A DNA stretch of 64,000 nucleotides from assembly GCF_036347055.1 (NCBI RefSeq), contig NZ_CP108882.1, forward strand, positions 806,001 to 870,000. The letters are read 5' to 3'. Shown in pieces: positions 27,328-35,658 of the stretch (position 1 is its first letter; each line of letters opens with the position of its first letter). The position numbers and the translations under genes were made by a program. This DNA comes from Streptomyces sp. NBC_00820 (GTDB lineage: Bacteria > Actinomycetota > Actinomycetes > Streptomycetales > Streptomycetaceae). The notes below the pieces were generated by a model. That model did no database searches, was not told where the DNA came from, and was given only the letters and a program-made list of their open reading frames with translations.

Positions 27328-27447
27328 CACGCGTACTATGTGGCGGCGGGGAACACTCCGGCCCTCGTCCACGACAACAACTGCGATCTCGACTTGGGCA
27401 TCGGGCCGAACGGAGAGCTGCGAAGACTCATATGGTTGGCGAAATGA
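27328..27447 (+). pseudogene. Second 5'-truncated polymorphic toxin tip remnant
   Basis: The frame reads HAYYVAAGNTPALVHDNNCD and ends after only about 20 further residues (GIGPNGELRRLIWLAK). A stop codon (TAG) sits directly before the first codon, so it cannot be expressed alone. The motif is the same pre-toxin junction as at 20559. Nearly all of the toxin domain is absent or was never longer. Its TGA overlaps an ATG (27444) of a downstream gene, as expected for a toxin-immunity pair. Confidence 0.65.
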
Positions 27448-28319
27448 GCAAGGAGCTGGTCATCAGCCCTCGCAGCGAGCGGGTGCGAGAGGAGCTGGCA
27501 GACGCGGCTGCCTGGGGTTCGTACGCGGCGGAACTGCGCCAGGTGCTCGGAATGGCGATCGAGAAGAGTGGCGCTGACCTCCTGGAGGTCGGCGAGTTGC
27601 TGGTCAGTGAACCCCTCTCCGACAGGTACCCCGGCGTTCGCAACGGCGCGGAGGTCCCGCCCCCGCAAGCAATTGATCTTGTCGAGGGAATGGCAGCCGG
27701 GCGTGGGCCGTACTGTCGGCTTTCCACCTCAGGGCGGCTTCAGATCGAGTCGGGGTGGGACGGAGCTGTACACCTCTACACGACACGAGCGGTGGCCGCC
27801 GATCTGGCGGGGTTCCCCGGCCAGAGCGTGATTCTCCAGTGGCGCGACGCAACTCCTGAGCCCACAGAGATCTCGAAGCCCGTCGACGCCGTCGCAGACG
27901 AGGGTTTCTGGGCGACGGTGGCGGAGGCCTCCGAGCGCTTCACCTTGCTGTGCGAACGCTGGGCACACGGGGCTCACGGGTGCAGATGGTTCCGCGTGAC
28001 TCGGGAGAACACAGCCGAACTGGCCCGACTCATGCGGCCACGTTCCCTGGTCTGCGTGGCCACCGAGCCGGAGTTGCGGCCCAGACCTGAGCTGCTGGAG
28101 GACGACTTCACCGCCTTCGTAGCCCCGCTGCTGCCCGGCGAGTTGGCCCACCGGGCCTACCCCGGTGGCGCCGATACGCTCACCGAGGTCACGGATGAGG
28201 GTTTCTCACTCATGCTGGCGGACAGGGTGATGGGCGATTGGTGCGCCGTGGTACCGGACTCGGACGGGACGGCCAGGGCACAGTGGGAGAGCCCTGGGGA
28301 ACCGTGCTCCGACAGCTGA
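27444..28319 (+). CDS. Putative immunity protein of unknown family
   Basis: The 291-residue soluble protein is acidic and unrecognised. Visible parts are MSKELVISPRSERVREELAD, GRGPYCRLSTSGRLQIESGW in the middle, and SLMLADRVMGDWCAVVPDSD near the end. Its ATG overlaps the stop of the toxin remnant (ATGA), which is the only basis for the immunity assignment. An in-frame ATG at 27432 could also be used. No signal peptide or membrane segment is present. Confidence 0.55.
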   Translation: MSKELVISPRSERVREELADAAAWGSYAAELRQVLGMAIEKSGADLLEVGELLVSEPLSDRYPGVRNGAEVPPPQAIDLVEGMAAGRGPYCRLSTSGRLQIESGWDGAVHLYTTRAVAADLAGFPGQSVILQWRDATPEPTEISKPVDAVADEGFWATVAEASERFTLLCERWAHGAHGCRWFRVTRENTAELARLMRPRSLVCVATEPELRPRPELLEDDFTAFVAPLLPGELAHRAYPGGADTLTEVTDEGFSLMLADRVMGDWCAVVPDSDGTARAQWESPGEPCSDS

Positions 28320-28397
28320 GTAGCTGAACCCTGACAGATCTGTGGTCCGCTTCGGGTCCGACGTATCGACGGCACCGCCGGGTCGCGGGGGCGACGG

Positions 28398-28745
28398 TCA
28401 CTCGGTCGGCATCGCCTCGCGCATCACCTTGGCCGTGGTGGCCGGGTCGTAGCCCGGGGGCACTCCCTCGACCAGGATGATGTCGCCGTCTATGTGCCGT
28501 GAGCGCAGTGGGGCGATCTCCTGGTACGCGGGCGAGTCCCACCAGGCCCGTGCCTCGGCGATGCCCGGGAAACCGATCACGACGACGTGTCCGGGCCAGC
28601 TGCCCTCCTTCACCTCGTGCCGCGCCCCGTGGACGAGGAAGCGGCCGCCGTACGGCTCGAAGGTGGCGGTGATGCGCTCGATGTACTCGGCGATCTCCGG
28701 GTGCGGGGCGCTCTCCTGAAGGTGAGCGATGGCGTAGGCGGTCAT
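28398..28745 (-). CDS. DUF1330 family protein
   Basis: The 115-residue protein matches the small dimeric alpha/beta-barrel DUF1330 pattern: AIAHLQESAPHPEIAEYIER, then GGRFLVHG, GHVVVIGFPGIAEARAWWDS and YQEIAPLR. The function is unknown; the fold resembles stress-response barrel proteins. GGAAGGA precedes the ATG. The gene stands downstream of the MITE-disrupted MFS gene on the same strand. Confidence 0.85.
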   Translation of the reverse strand: MTAYAIAHLQESAPHPEIAEYIERITATFEPYGGRFLVHGARHEVKEGSWPGHVVVIGFPGIAEARAWWDSPAYQEIAPLRSRHIDGDIILVEGVPPGYDPATTAKVMREAMPTE

Positions 28746-28882
28746 GGTGTCCTTCCGGTCGGCCGGGCTCCTTGCACCGCTGATCGTGGCATGCGGGGCG
28801 CGACCGGGTCGATGACCTGTCAGGTAATCGGGAGGGGCTCAACAGGGCACCGTCGGCTCGCCGTTGGAGTCCTGTGTGCTGC

Positions 28883-30365
28883 TCAGCGCGGCCCGTCGTC
28901 CGCAGGCGTCACACGACCAGCGACCGGGCGAGGGTCTCGCCGTACGGGCTCGGCGGCCGGTTCCGCGGGCAGGCGGCGCATCGTACGGAGCGGGGAGAGG
29001 AAGTTCGGGAGGAAACTCAGCGTCATTCCGGCCGCGCCGATCCACAAGGTGGCCGCCGCCCCGAAGGCGGCGCCGCAGGCTCCGCCCAGGACTCCACCCA
29101 GAGGCAGGCCGCCCCAGGACACGAACCGGGCCGTCGCGCTCATCGGGCCGAGGAGCCGGTCCGGTGTAAGGGCCTGCTGGAAGCTCGCCTGAGCCACGAA
29201 GCGGACAACGCCGCCAAGGGAGAGAGCCGAGAGTCCGATCGCGGCGACGTACACGCTCCATCCCGGTGTCGCCAACGGCATCAGGACGGTCAGTGGGCAG
29301 GTCACCAGCGGCGCCAGCCAGATGACCCGGCCTTGGCCGAGCCTTCTGGAGACCGTGGTCGCAACGAGTGCGCCCACCAGGGCGCCGCACTCCATTCCCG
29401 AGAGAATCAGGCCGATGCCGAAGGACTCGAGATCCAGCTCTCTCGCCAGGAAGACCAGCAGCATGGTCTGGTTCATGACCAGGAAAAGGTTGAATATCGC
29501 GTCTCCCAGAACGGTGGCGCGCAGGACGGGATGTCCGAGGACGAACCGCAGTCCCTCCTTGATGTCCCAGCTCAGTCGGGGGTGTTCACCCGGCTCCGGT
29601 TCCGGCTTCGCCTCGCGCTTGCGGATGCCGGTCGCGAGGAGGCCCGACATGGCCATCCCGGCCGCACTCGCCAGCAGCGTCGCCGGGGCGCCGACGAGTC
29701 CGACCAACGGTCCGGCGACCGCCGGCCCGCCGATACTGGTCACCGAGCGCACCGCCGACAGCTTCGAGTTCCCCTCGACAAGGTTGCCGCGCCCCACCAG
29801 GTGCGGGAGGAAACTGACGTACGCGACGTCGAAGAAGACCGTCAGCACCCCGTGCGTCGGGGCGACCGCGTAGAGCAGCCAGATTGTCAGAAACCCTGCC
29901 CACCAGGCCACCGGTATCGCCACCAGGACGAGCGCCCGGACTGGGGGGTGTCGTTTGGATCAGGTCGGATCAGGCCGCGGCGTCCGGTGCGGTGCCTCGC
30001 AAGGCGGAGGATCTGCCGCTACTGGACGTACTCGGCTGATCCGACAACGCGGCGAGGTGCCGTGCCGGGCGTCGCGGACCCGAGCTGATCCAAACGACAC
30101 CCCCTAGATCGGTCAGGATCATCTCCGAGCGCTTCCGCATGCGATCCACCCACGCACCGGCCGGCAACCCGACCAGGAGTGAGCCGGCCATGGTCGCCGC
30201 GGTGAGCAGCCCGACCTGGAACTCCCCTACGTCCAGTGCCACGATCGCGACCAGGGGCAACGCCAGGAGGATGATGCGGTCGCCCAGCTGACCGAGCGCG
30301 GTGGCGACGAACAGCCGCCCGAAATCCGGGTCACGTAAGAGGCCGAGCCGGGAAGTCATCGACAT
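28883..30365 (-). pseudogene. MFS transporter split by MITE
   Basis: The N-terminal piece (30365 downwards; MSMTSRLGLLRDPDFGRLFV, GVEF-type loop, AGAWVDRMRKRSEMILTDL) and the C-terminal piece (from VRALVLVAIPVAWWAGFLT) would join in frame as ILTDL-VRALV if the 161-bp MITE at 29944-30104 were removed. Together they make a typical 12-helix major-facilitator exporter of about 430 residues. With the element in place, translation runs into MITE sequence and stops. The C-terminal part has a long open frame but no evident start signal. Confidence 0.85.
29944..30104. mobile_element. MITE copy 2 (161 bp), inserted in an MFS gene
   Basis: It matches copy 1 at 5324-5485 except for one C-to-T change and one missing base. 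The ends are GGGGGTGTCGTTTGGATCAG and its inverse. If the outer G/C is counted as flank, the neighbours are CTGG and CTAG, an imperfect four-base match. It interrupts the third-helix region of the MFS gene. Confidence 0.88.
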
Positions 30366-30440
30366 TCGGGTACCTGCCAAACAGGGGACTTCGCTTCCAC
30401 ACCCTGAACGTCCGGTGATCGCCGGGCGTTCCGGCGTCAC

Positions 30441-30488
30441 GCGAACGAGCGAACGAGCGAACGAGCGAACGAGCCCACGAGCCCACGA
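30441..30488. repeat. 8-bp tandem repeat
   Basis: Four copies of GAACGAGC followed by two CCACGAGC/G variants lie between the MFS pseudogene start and the 3' end of the acyltransferase gene. Confidence 0.75.
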
Positions 30489-30504
30489 GGAGCGTGGAGA
30501 GCGG

Positions 30505-31767
30505 TCACGTGATGTGCCGCGCGAGCCGAGTGGCCAGATGGAGCAGGTGCTCGAAGGGACCTCGCCTGAAGAAGCGGGTCCACACGACGGCCACGAGGAC
30601 GGCGGCCGCGATGAAGCCGAGGAGGACCGGCAGCTCGGACATGGTGTCGCTCTCGACCGCGGGCACGTGCCAGACCTCGGTGAAGCACCAGAGAGCGACG
30701 ATGTGCAGAACGTAGACGGTCAGGGCCATCGTGCCGACGGCCGCGACGGGCGTGGCCGTCCGGGTGAGCCGCGGCAGCCGCTCGGCGACGGTCAGGCACG
30801 CGGCCACCACCAGGACGGCGACACCCGTGTTGCCGAGGACGGAGAAGGTCGTCTGGCTGTGCGGGGCGGCCACCAGCAGCCAGACGGCCGGGGTACGGCG
30901 GGTGGGGTCTCCCACGGTGTCCGACCACCACGCGGACGACGCGGACCCGCCGTCCGTGGCCGCCGAGACCGCGGAGAGGGCGTGCGGGACGAGCCGCAGG
31001 GCCAGCCAGGAGCCGCCGTAGCCCACCACGGCCAGCGACGCTCCGGTGAGGGCCAGCCGGCACCGGATGCCGGGGCGGCCGAGGTCCAGCCGGGCCACCG
31101 CCATTCCCGCGACCAGGAAGGGGATCCACGTGAGCACCGGATACTCCCCCGTGAACAGCAGCTCGACACACCCGTCCGTGCCGCTGACCCGGGCCAGCGG
31201 GTCGTGCGCGACGACGACGTCCGCCCAGTTCCCGGCCTCGATGGACCTCCGGATCGCGAACAGGACCTGCGGCAGGATCAGCGCCCCGGCGGCCGCGACG
31301 GCCGCGAGGGCGGCCGCCCGCAGCCGGTACAGCGGGACGACAGCCAGGAACAGCAGGCCGTAGAAGCTGAGGATCACGTCGATGTCGGTGCCCAGGGCGG
31401 TCAGGACGTAGCCGAGGACCATCAGGAGGAGAGCGCGGATCACGACCCGGGCCACGGCCTGCCGGCCGGCACGCCCGACACGGGGTCGCGGGCGGCCCGT
31501 GATGATCACGAGCGAGAAGCCGGCGAGCACCGCGAAGAGGGCGGAGGAACGGCCGCGCGTCGCCTCCATCAAGAAGCCCACCGTGCCGCCGACGCTCACA
31601 TCGGGGCCGACGTGCGCGGCGTACATGCCGAAGACCGCGAGTCCGCGGGCCAGGTCGATGCCGACCAGCCGTCCCTTCGACGACGCTTCGGCCGCTGCCT
31701 GCCGGGGTTCCGCCTCGACACCGTACGACGCGCCTGCCGGAACGGCCGACGATGCGTGCCGGGTCAT
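30505..31767 (-). CDS. Multi-pass membrane acyltransferase-like protein (DUF1624/DUF418 type)
   Basis: The 420-residue protein has about ten hydrophobic segments. It opens with the conserved RLVGIDLARGLAVFGMYAAH and has a C-terminal DUF418-like region (MALTVYVLHIVALWCF). This arrangement is shared by heparan-alpha-glucosaminide acetyltransferase-like and DUF418 membrane proteins, which may move acyl groups across the membrane; the substrate is unknown. It is divergent from the response-regulator gene, with a palindromic block between them. Confidence 0.75.
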   Translation of the reverse strand: MTRHASSAVPAGASYGVEAEPRQAAAEASSKGRLVGIDLARGLAVFGMYAAHVGPDVSVGGTVGFLMEATRGRSSALFAVLAGFSLVIITGRPRPRVGRAGRQAVARVVIRALLLMVLGYVLTALGTDIDVILSFYGLLFLAVVPLYRLRAAALAAVAAAGALILPQVLFAIRRSIEAGNWADVVVAHDPLARVSGTDGCVELLFTGEYPVLTWIPFLVAGMAVARLDLGRPGIRCRLALTGASLAVVGYGGSWLALRLVPHALSAVSAATDGGSASSAWWSDTVGDPTRRTPAVWLLVAAPHSQTTFSVLGNTGVAVLVVAACLTVAERLPRLTRTATPVAAVGTMALTVYVLHIVALWCFTEVWHVPAVESDTMSELPVLLGFIAAAVLVAVVWTRFFRRGPFEHLLHLATRLARHIT

Positions 31768-32079
31768 GTTCTCCAGGGTCGGTGTCCAGGGTGCGTCGGC
31801 GCCTCTGGCTGCTTTCCGAAGGCACCCTGTCGACCGGCCGAAACCGGACCGGCCGACCGGCGGACCGGCCGTCCGGTCTGCCGGCTGGTCTGTCGGTCCG
31901 GTTTCAGTCGGCCGGCCGGTCGGGAGCGGTACCGCGGCAGTACCCGGGAGCAGTGGCCGGCCCCACGGGGCGACCCACGGCCCGCCTCCGCCAACCGGCG
32001 GGAAGCGCGGTCTGCCCGGCTACGGGCGGCGTCGGCGTGGTAGGCATCGAGCGGCGAGCACGCGAGGAGCGGAGCGCAG
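31768..32079. other. Divergent intergenic region with large palindrome
   Basis: These 312 bases separate the membrane acyltransferase and the two-component genes. They contain the inverted repeat described at 31831-31922 and CGAGGAGC shortly before the response-regulator GTG. No gene was seen. Confidence 0.5.
31831..31922. repeat. GC-rich interrupted inverted repeat
   Basis: CGACCGGCCGAAACCGGACC (31831-31850) pairs with GGTCCGGTTTC...CGGCCGGTCG (31895-31922) with a small bulge. The loop itself is made of further CCGG/GACCGG words. It could form a cruciform or a stable RNA stem in the shared leader region. Confidence 0.55.
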
Positions 32080-32748
32080 GTGATCCGGGTACTGCTGGTC
32101 GACGACGAGGCTCTGGTCCGCACGGGTTTCACACACATCCTCAACGCGTCGGACGACATCGAGGTCGTCGCGGCGGTCCTGGGCGGCGAGGCCGTACGGG
32201 CGGTACGCGACCTCCGGCCCGACATCGTGCTGCTGGACATCCGGATGCCGGACGTGGACGGACTGACGGTGCTCGCCGGTCTCCGTCGGCTGCCCGACCC
32301 TCCGGTGGTCGCCATGCTGACCACGTTCGACACCGACGGCTACGTGGCGACGGCCCTGCGCTCGGGCGCGGCCGGATTCCTGCTGAAGGACACGGACCCG
32401 GATCAGCTCCCCCACCTGGTGCGCACCCTGGCCGAGGGCGACCCCGCGCTGTCGTCCAAGGTGGCCCGTACCGTGATGCACGGTTATCTCGACGGCGGCA
32501 CGCACGACCCGTCCGCCGTGCACCTCACCGCCCGGCTGACCGAGCGCGAGCGGGCCATCCTCGTCCTCATGGCCAGGGGACTCGCCAACACCGACATCGG
32601 CGAACGCCTGCACCTGAGCACCGGCACGGTCAAGGGCCACGTCAGTGCCCTCTTCGCCAAGCTGCGGGTGAGCAGTCGCGTCCAGGCGGCCGTGATCGCC
32701 GAACGCGCGGGGCTGCTGGCGCCGCCCGCGGACGAGGACACCGGATGA
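32080..32748 (+). CDS. NarL/FixJ-type response regulator
   Basis: The 222-residue protein has a receiver domain (phosphoacceptor Asp53 in VLLDIRMPD; acidic pocket VLLVDDE) and a LuxR-type HTH (LTERERAILVLMARGLANTD, then STGTVKGHVSALFAKL). It should be phosphorylated by the downstream kinase and activate nearby genes. The GTG start has GAGGAGC upstream. The stop overlaps the kinase start (ATGA). Confidence 0.93.
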   Translation: MIRVLLVDDEALVRTGFTHILNASDDIEVVAAVLGGEAVRAVRDLRPDIVLLDIRMPDVDGLTVLAGLRRLPDPPVVAMLTTFDTDGYVATALRSGAAGFLLKDTDPDQLPHLVRTLAEGDPALSSKVARTVMHGYLDGGTHDPSAVHLTARLTERERAILVLMARGLANTDIGERLHLSTGTVKGHVSALFAKLRVSSRVQAAVIAERAGLLAPPADEDTG

Positions 32749-33857
32749 GACCCCGCAGACCACCGGCCCCGGTGCTGGACGCCGTCCTCGTCCTGGCCGC
32801 GCTGGCGGACACCTGGGTGCACGTCGACTTCGACGCCGGCGCGGCCATGGCCTGCGCGCTGCTCGGCGCCGTGGCCCTCGCGCTGCGCCGCAGGCTGCCG
32901 CTGCTGACCTTCCTGCTCACGCTCCCCAGTGCCCTGATCACGGACGCGTCGTTCGCCCCCATGGCCGCTCTGTACACGCTCTCCTCGCTCAGCCGCCACC
33001 GGTTCCTGCTGGCCGTCTGCGCCCTCGCCTTCGCCGCCAGCGACTTCCTGCCCTGGCCCTGGTCGTCGCTGCGGCCCGGTGAACTCACCCAGGCCTACGG
33101 CCTGTTCGACCTGAGCTACACACTGGCGACCGCGGCCGCGCCCGTGTTCCTGGGTCAACTCGTCCAGGCCCGACGCGAACTGTCCCTGCGGCTCGCCGAG
33201 ATCACCGAGGCCCGCGAGAACGAGCGGCTGCTGACCGCCCAGAGCGTCCTGGCCAAGGAGCGGGCGCAGCTCGCGCGGGAGATGCACGACGTGGTCTCCC
33301 ACCAGGTCAGTCTCATCGCCGTACAGGCCGGAGCACTTCAGGTCGGCGGCCGGGACGCCGAGACCCGGCAGGCCGCGGCCACGATCCGGCGGCTCAGTGT
33401 GCAGACCCTCGACGAACTCCGGCACATGGTGAGCGTGCTGCGCGCCTCCGGCAGCCGTCCCACGGAACTCACCCCGCAGCCGTCCCTCGCCGACCTGCAC
33501 CGGCTCATCCACGTCAGTGGCATCGAGGCCCGGCTCGACACCGAGCTGCCCGAGGACCTTCCGCCCGCCGTGCAGCGCGCCGTCTACCGCACCGTCCAGG
33601 AAGCCCTGACCAACGTCCGCAAGCACTCCCCCGGTGCCACGGCGACCGTGCGTATCCGTCACACGGAGGGCACCCTGCGCACCACCATCACCAACACCGC
33701 CGCCACCCGGTTCGCGCTCGCCCTGCCCAGCGCCCACCACGGTCTGGCGGGACTGCGCCAGCGCGCCGAACTCCTCGGCGGCACCTTCTCCTCCGGTCCG
33801 ACGTCCGACGGCGGGTACGAACTCCGCCTGGAACTCCCCGTCGAACAGGCCCGATGA
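32745..33857 (+). CDS. NarL-family sensor histidine kinase
   Basis: The 370-residue kinase has about four to five N-terminal membrane segments and a coiled linker. These are followed by a HisKA_3 dimerisation helix with His181 in REMHDVVSHQVSLI and an HATPase domain (N-box EALTNVRKHSPGA; G-box HHGLAGLRQRAELLGG). No extracellular sensory domain is present, so it belongs to the intramembrane-sensing type. It forms a two-gene operon with the preceding regulator. Confidence 0.92.
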   Translation: MRPRRPPAPVLDAVLVLAALADTWVHVDFDAGAAMACALLGAVALALRRRLPLLTFLLTLPSALITDASFAPMAALYTLSSLSRHRFLLAVCALAFAASDFLPWPWSSLRPGELTQAYGLFDLSYTLATAAAPVFLGQLVQARRELSLRLAEITEARENERLLTAQSVLAKERAQLAREMHDVVSHQVSLIAVQAGALQVGGRDAETRQAAATIRRLSVQTLDELRHMVSVLRASGSRPTELTPQPSLADLHRLIHVSGIEARLDTELPEDLPPAVQRAVYRTVQEALTNVRKHSPGATATVRIRHTEGTLRTTITNTAATRFALALPSAHHGLAGLRQRAELLGGTFSSGPTSDGGYELRLELPVEQAR

Positions 33858-34127
33858 CCGCTTCGGGCCCCGTGTGACGTTCCCCGCCGGCATGCGTGGT
33901 CCCGAGAGGCGTTCCCCACCCGGCGTCCGCGGGCTCCGAGTGGCGTTCCCCGCCCGACGCCGACCCCCGACGTCGATGCCCGGCGTCCATGCCCGGCGTC
34001 CACACTCGACGACCCGATGCCCGATGCAGGTGGCGGACCGTCCTCCGGTGCCCGATGCTGGTGGGGCTGGGCTGCCTGGTGAACGGCAGCACCAGCTCAT
34101 TCGCATGCCGCGCACCGGGAGAAGGTC

Positions 34128-35099
34128 ATGGACCACACTGCAGCGCAGGACGCCACCGGCAAACACGCTGTCGACACCGAGCCGCAGTACATCGACACAC
34201 CGTTGACCTCGGCGGCCGCCTTCCTGGTGCTGGTCGTCAACGAGGGCGACCAGGCGATGGCCACCGCCCGCTCGGTGGTCGCCAGTACGGACGACCTCAT
34301 CAAGGATCTCCTCATCCGGGACAGCAGCGGCACGTTCACCTGCAACGTCGCGATCTCGCACCATGCCTGGGAACCACTGACCGCGAAGCCCCTCCCCAGC
34401 GAACTCAAGCCGTTCCAGGAGATCAGGGGCGCCCAGCACACCGCCGTCTCCACGCCGGGTGACTTGCTGTACCACGTCAGGGCCGGTTCGACGGATCTGA
34501 TTGTCGAGTTCGAGAAGATCCTGCTCGACGCCTTCGGGGACTCCGTGACAGCGGTGGACGACACCGCAGGCTTCCGCTACTTCGACGGACGCGACCTGCT
34601 CGAATTCGCCGACGGCACAGCGAACCCGAACGGCCTCAGCCTGCCGGAATCCACCCTGGTGGGCGCGGAGGACCCGGAGTACGCCGGGGGAAGCTACGTC
34701 GTCATCCAGAAGTACCTGCACGACCTGGCGGCCTGGCGCGCCCAGACGACCGAGACACAGGAAGCCATCATCGGCCGTACCAAGTTCGACAACGTCGAAC
34801 TGCCCGACGCGACGGAGGGCCAGAAGTCGCACAAGACGCTGTGCACCATCCAGGACGCCGAAGGTGAGCACGACATCCTGCGCGACAACATGCCGTTCGC
34901 GACCCCGGGACGCGGTGAGTACGGTACGTACTTCATCGGCTACTCCAGGCACCTGTGGGTGATCGAGAAGATGCTGGAGCGCATGTTCATCGGCGATCCG
35001 CCCCCGCTGCACGACCGGATCCTCGACTACTCCAAGGCCGTCACCGGAGTGACCTTCTTCGCTCCTGCCCGCCAGTTCCTGACCGACCTGGCCGACTGA
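34128..35099 (+). CDS. DyP-type peroxidase
   Basis: The 323-residue protein has the class B dye-decolorizing peroxidase layout. The distal GxxDG-like motif is EFADGTANPNG (catalytic Asp162). The probable haem-ligand His235 is in GQKSHKTLC. A further conserved block is YGTYFIGYSRHLWVIEKML. It would use haem and H2O2 to oxidise dyes or lignin-like phenols. No Tat signal is present and no encapsulin gene lies nearby. GGGAGAAGG precedes the ATG. Confidence 0.88.
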   Translation: MDHTAAQDATGKHAVDTEPQYIDTPLTSAAAFLVLVVNEGDQAMATARSVVASTDDLIKDLLIRDSSGTFTCNVAISHHAWEPLTAKPLPSELKPFQEIRGAQHTAVSTPGDLLYHVRAGSTDLIVEFEKILLDAFGDSVTAVDDTAGFRYFDGRDLLEFADGTANPNGLSLPESTLVGAEDPEYAGGSYVVIQKYLHDLAAWRAQTTETQEAIIGRTKFDNVELPDATEGQKSHKTLCTIQDAEGEHDILRDNMPFATPGRGEYGTYFIGYSRHLWVIEKMLERMFIGDPPPLHDRILDYSKAVTGVTFFAPARQFLTDLAD

Positions 35100-35243
35100 G
35101 CGACGGGGCCACGCGGACGCGATTTCCGCACCGCGACAGGGCATCACACGGCTCTCGTCGCACGGCTCCCGGTCATGTTGCCGTCGACACCGCATGGTCA
35201 GAGGATGGGGTCATGGTCGAACGACCAGAAGAGGTGAGAGACC

Positions 35244-35495
35244 ATGACCCGCAAGGACCACGGAACCGGAAAGCGCGACGCGTCGGAGGCCGCACGCATC
35301 CTCGCCGATCCGAACTCCACGCCGGAGGAGCGCTCGGTCGCAGCCAGTGACCTGTCCGAGGCAGGCGTCGGCAAGCACACGAGCAAGCGCGTCGCCTCCG
35401 AGGCCGGGCAGTTGCTGGACGACCCCGACATCTCCGAAGACGACCGGTCCGTCGCCGGCAGCGACCTGTCCCAGGCGCGCAAGCGCAAGCACTGA
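35244..35495 (+). CDS. Small hydrophilic protein with two internal repeats
   Basis: The 83-residue protein consists of two similar units of about 33 residues: ASEAARILADPNSTPEERSV, then AASDLSEAGVGKH; and ASEAGQLLDDPDISEDDRSV, then AGSDLSQARKRKH. It is rich in charge and ends in a Lys/Arg/His cluster. Comparable short proteins occur in actinobacteria without a known role. GAGGTGAGAG precedes the ATG. A hairpin terminator follows. Confidence 0.75.
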   Translation: MTRKDHGTGKRDASEAARILADPNSTPEERSVAASDLSEAGVGKHTSKRVASEAGQLLDDPDISEDDRSVAGSDLSQARKRKH

Positions 35496-35533
35496 GCCGG
35501 GACACCAACCGTCCCCGTCCGGAGCACCCCACT

Positions 35534-35569
35534 CCAGCACCCGTCGCCCGCATGAGCGCCGGGTGCTGG
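35534..35569. terminator. Hairpin terminator between convergent genes
   Basis: CCAGCACCCG (35534-35543) pairs with CGGGTGCTGG (35560-35569) between the small repeat protein gene and the convergent dehydrogenase gene. Confidence 0.65.
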
Positions 35570-35658
35570 CCGTTCACGGGACGGGCCGGGCACCGGCCCC
35601 GTCCCTCGGGGTTCACGTCCCGGATCACGCCGGGTTCACGCTCCGGATCACGCCGGGT

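Noticed and set aside
30301..32043. A 580-codon plus-strand frame over the membrane acyltransferase
   Set aside because: It is Gly/Arg/Glu-rich shadow coding opposite a clear multi-membrane protein.
32484..35195. A 903-codon minus-strand frame across the kinase and DyP genes
   Set aside because: It spans two well-supported plus-strand genes and the spacer between them; it has no domain structure.
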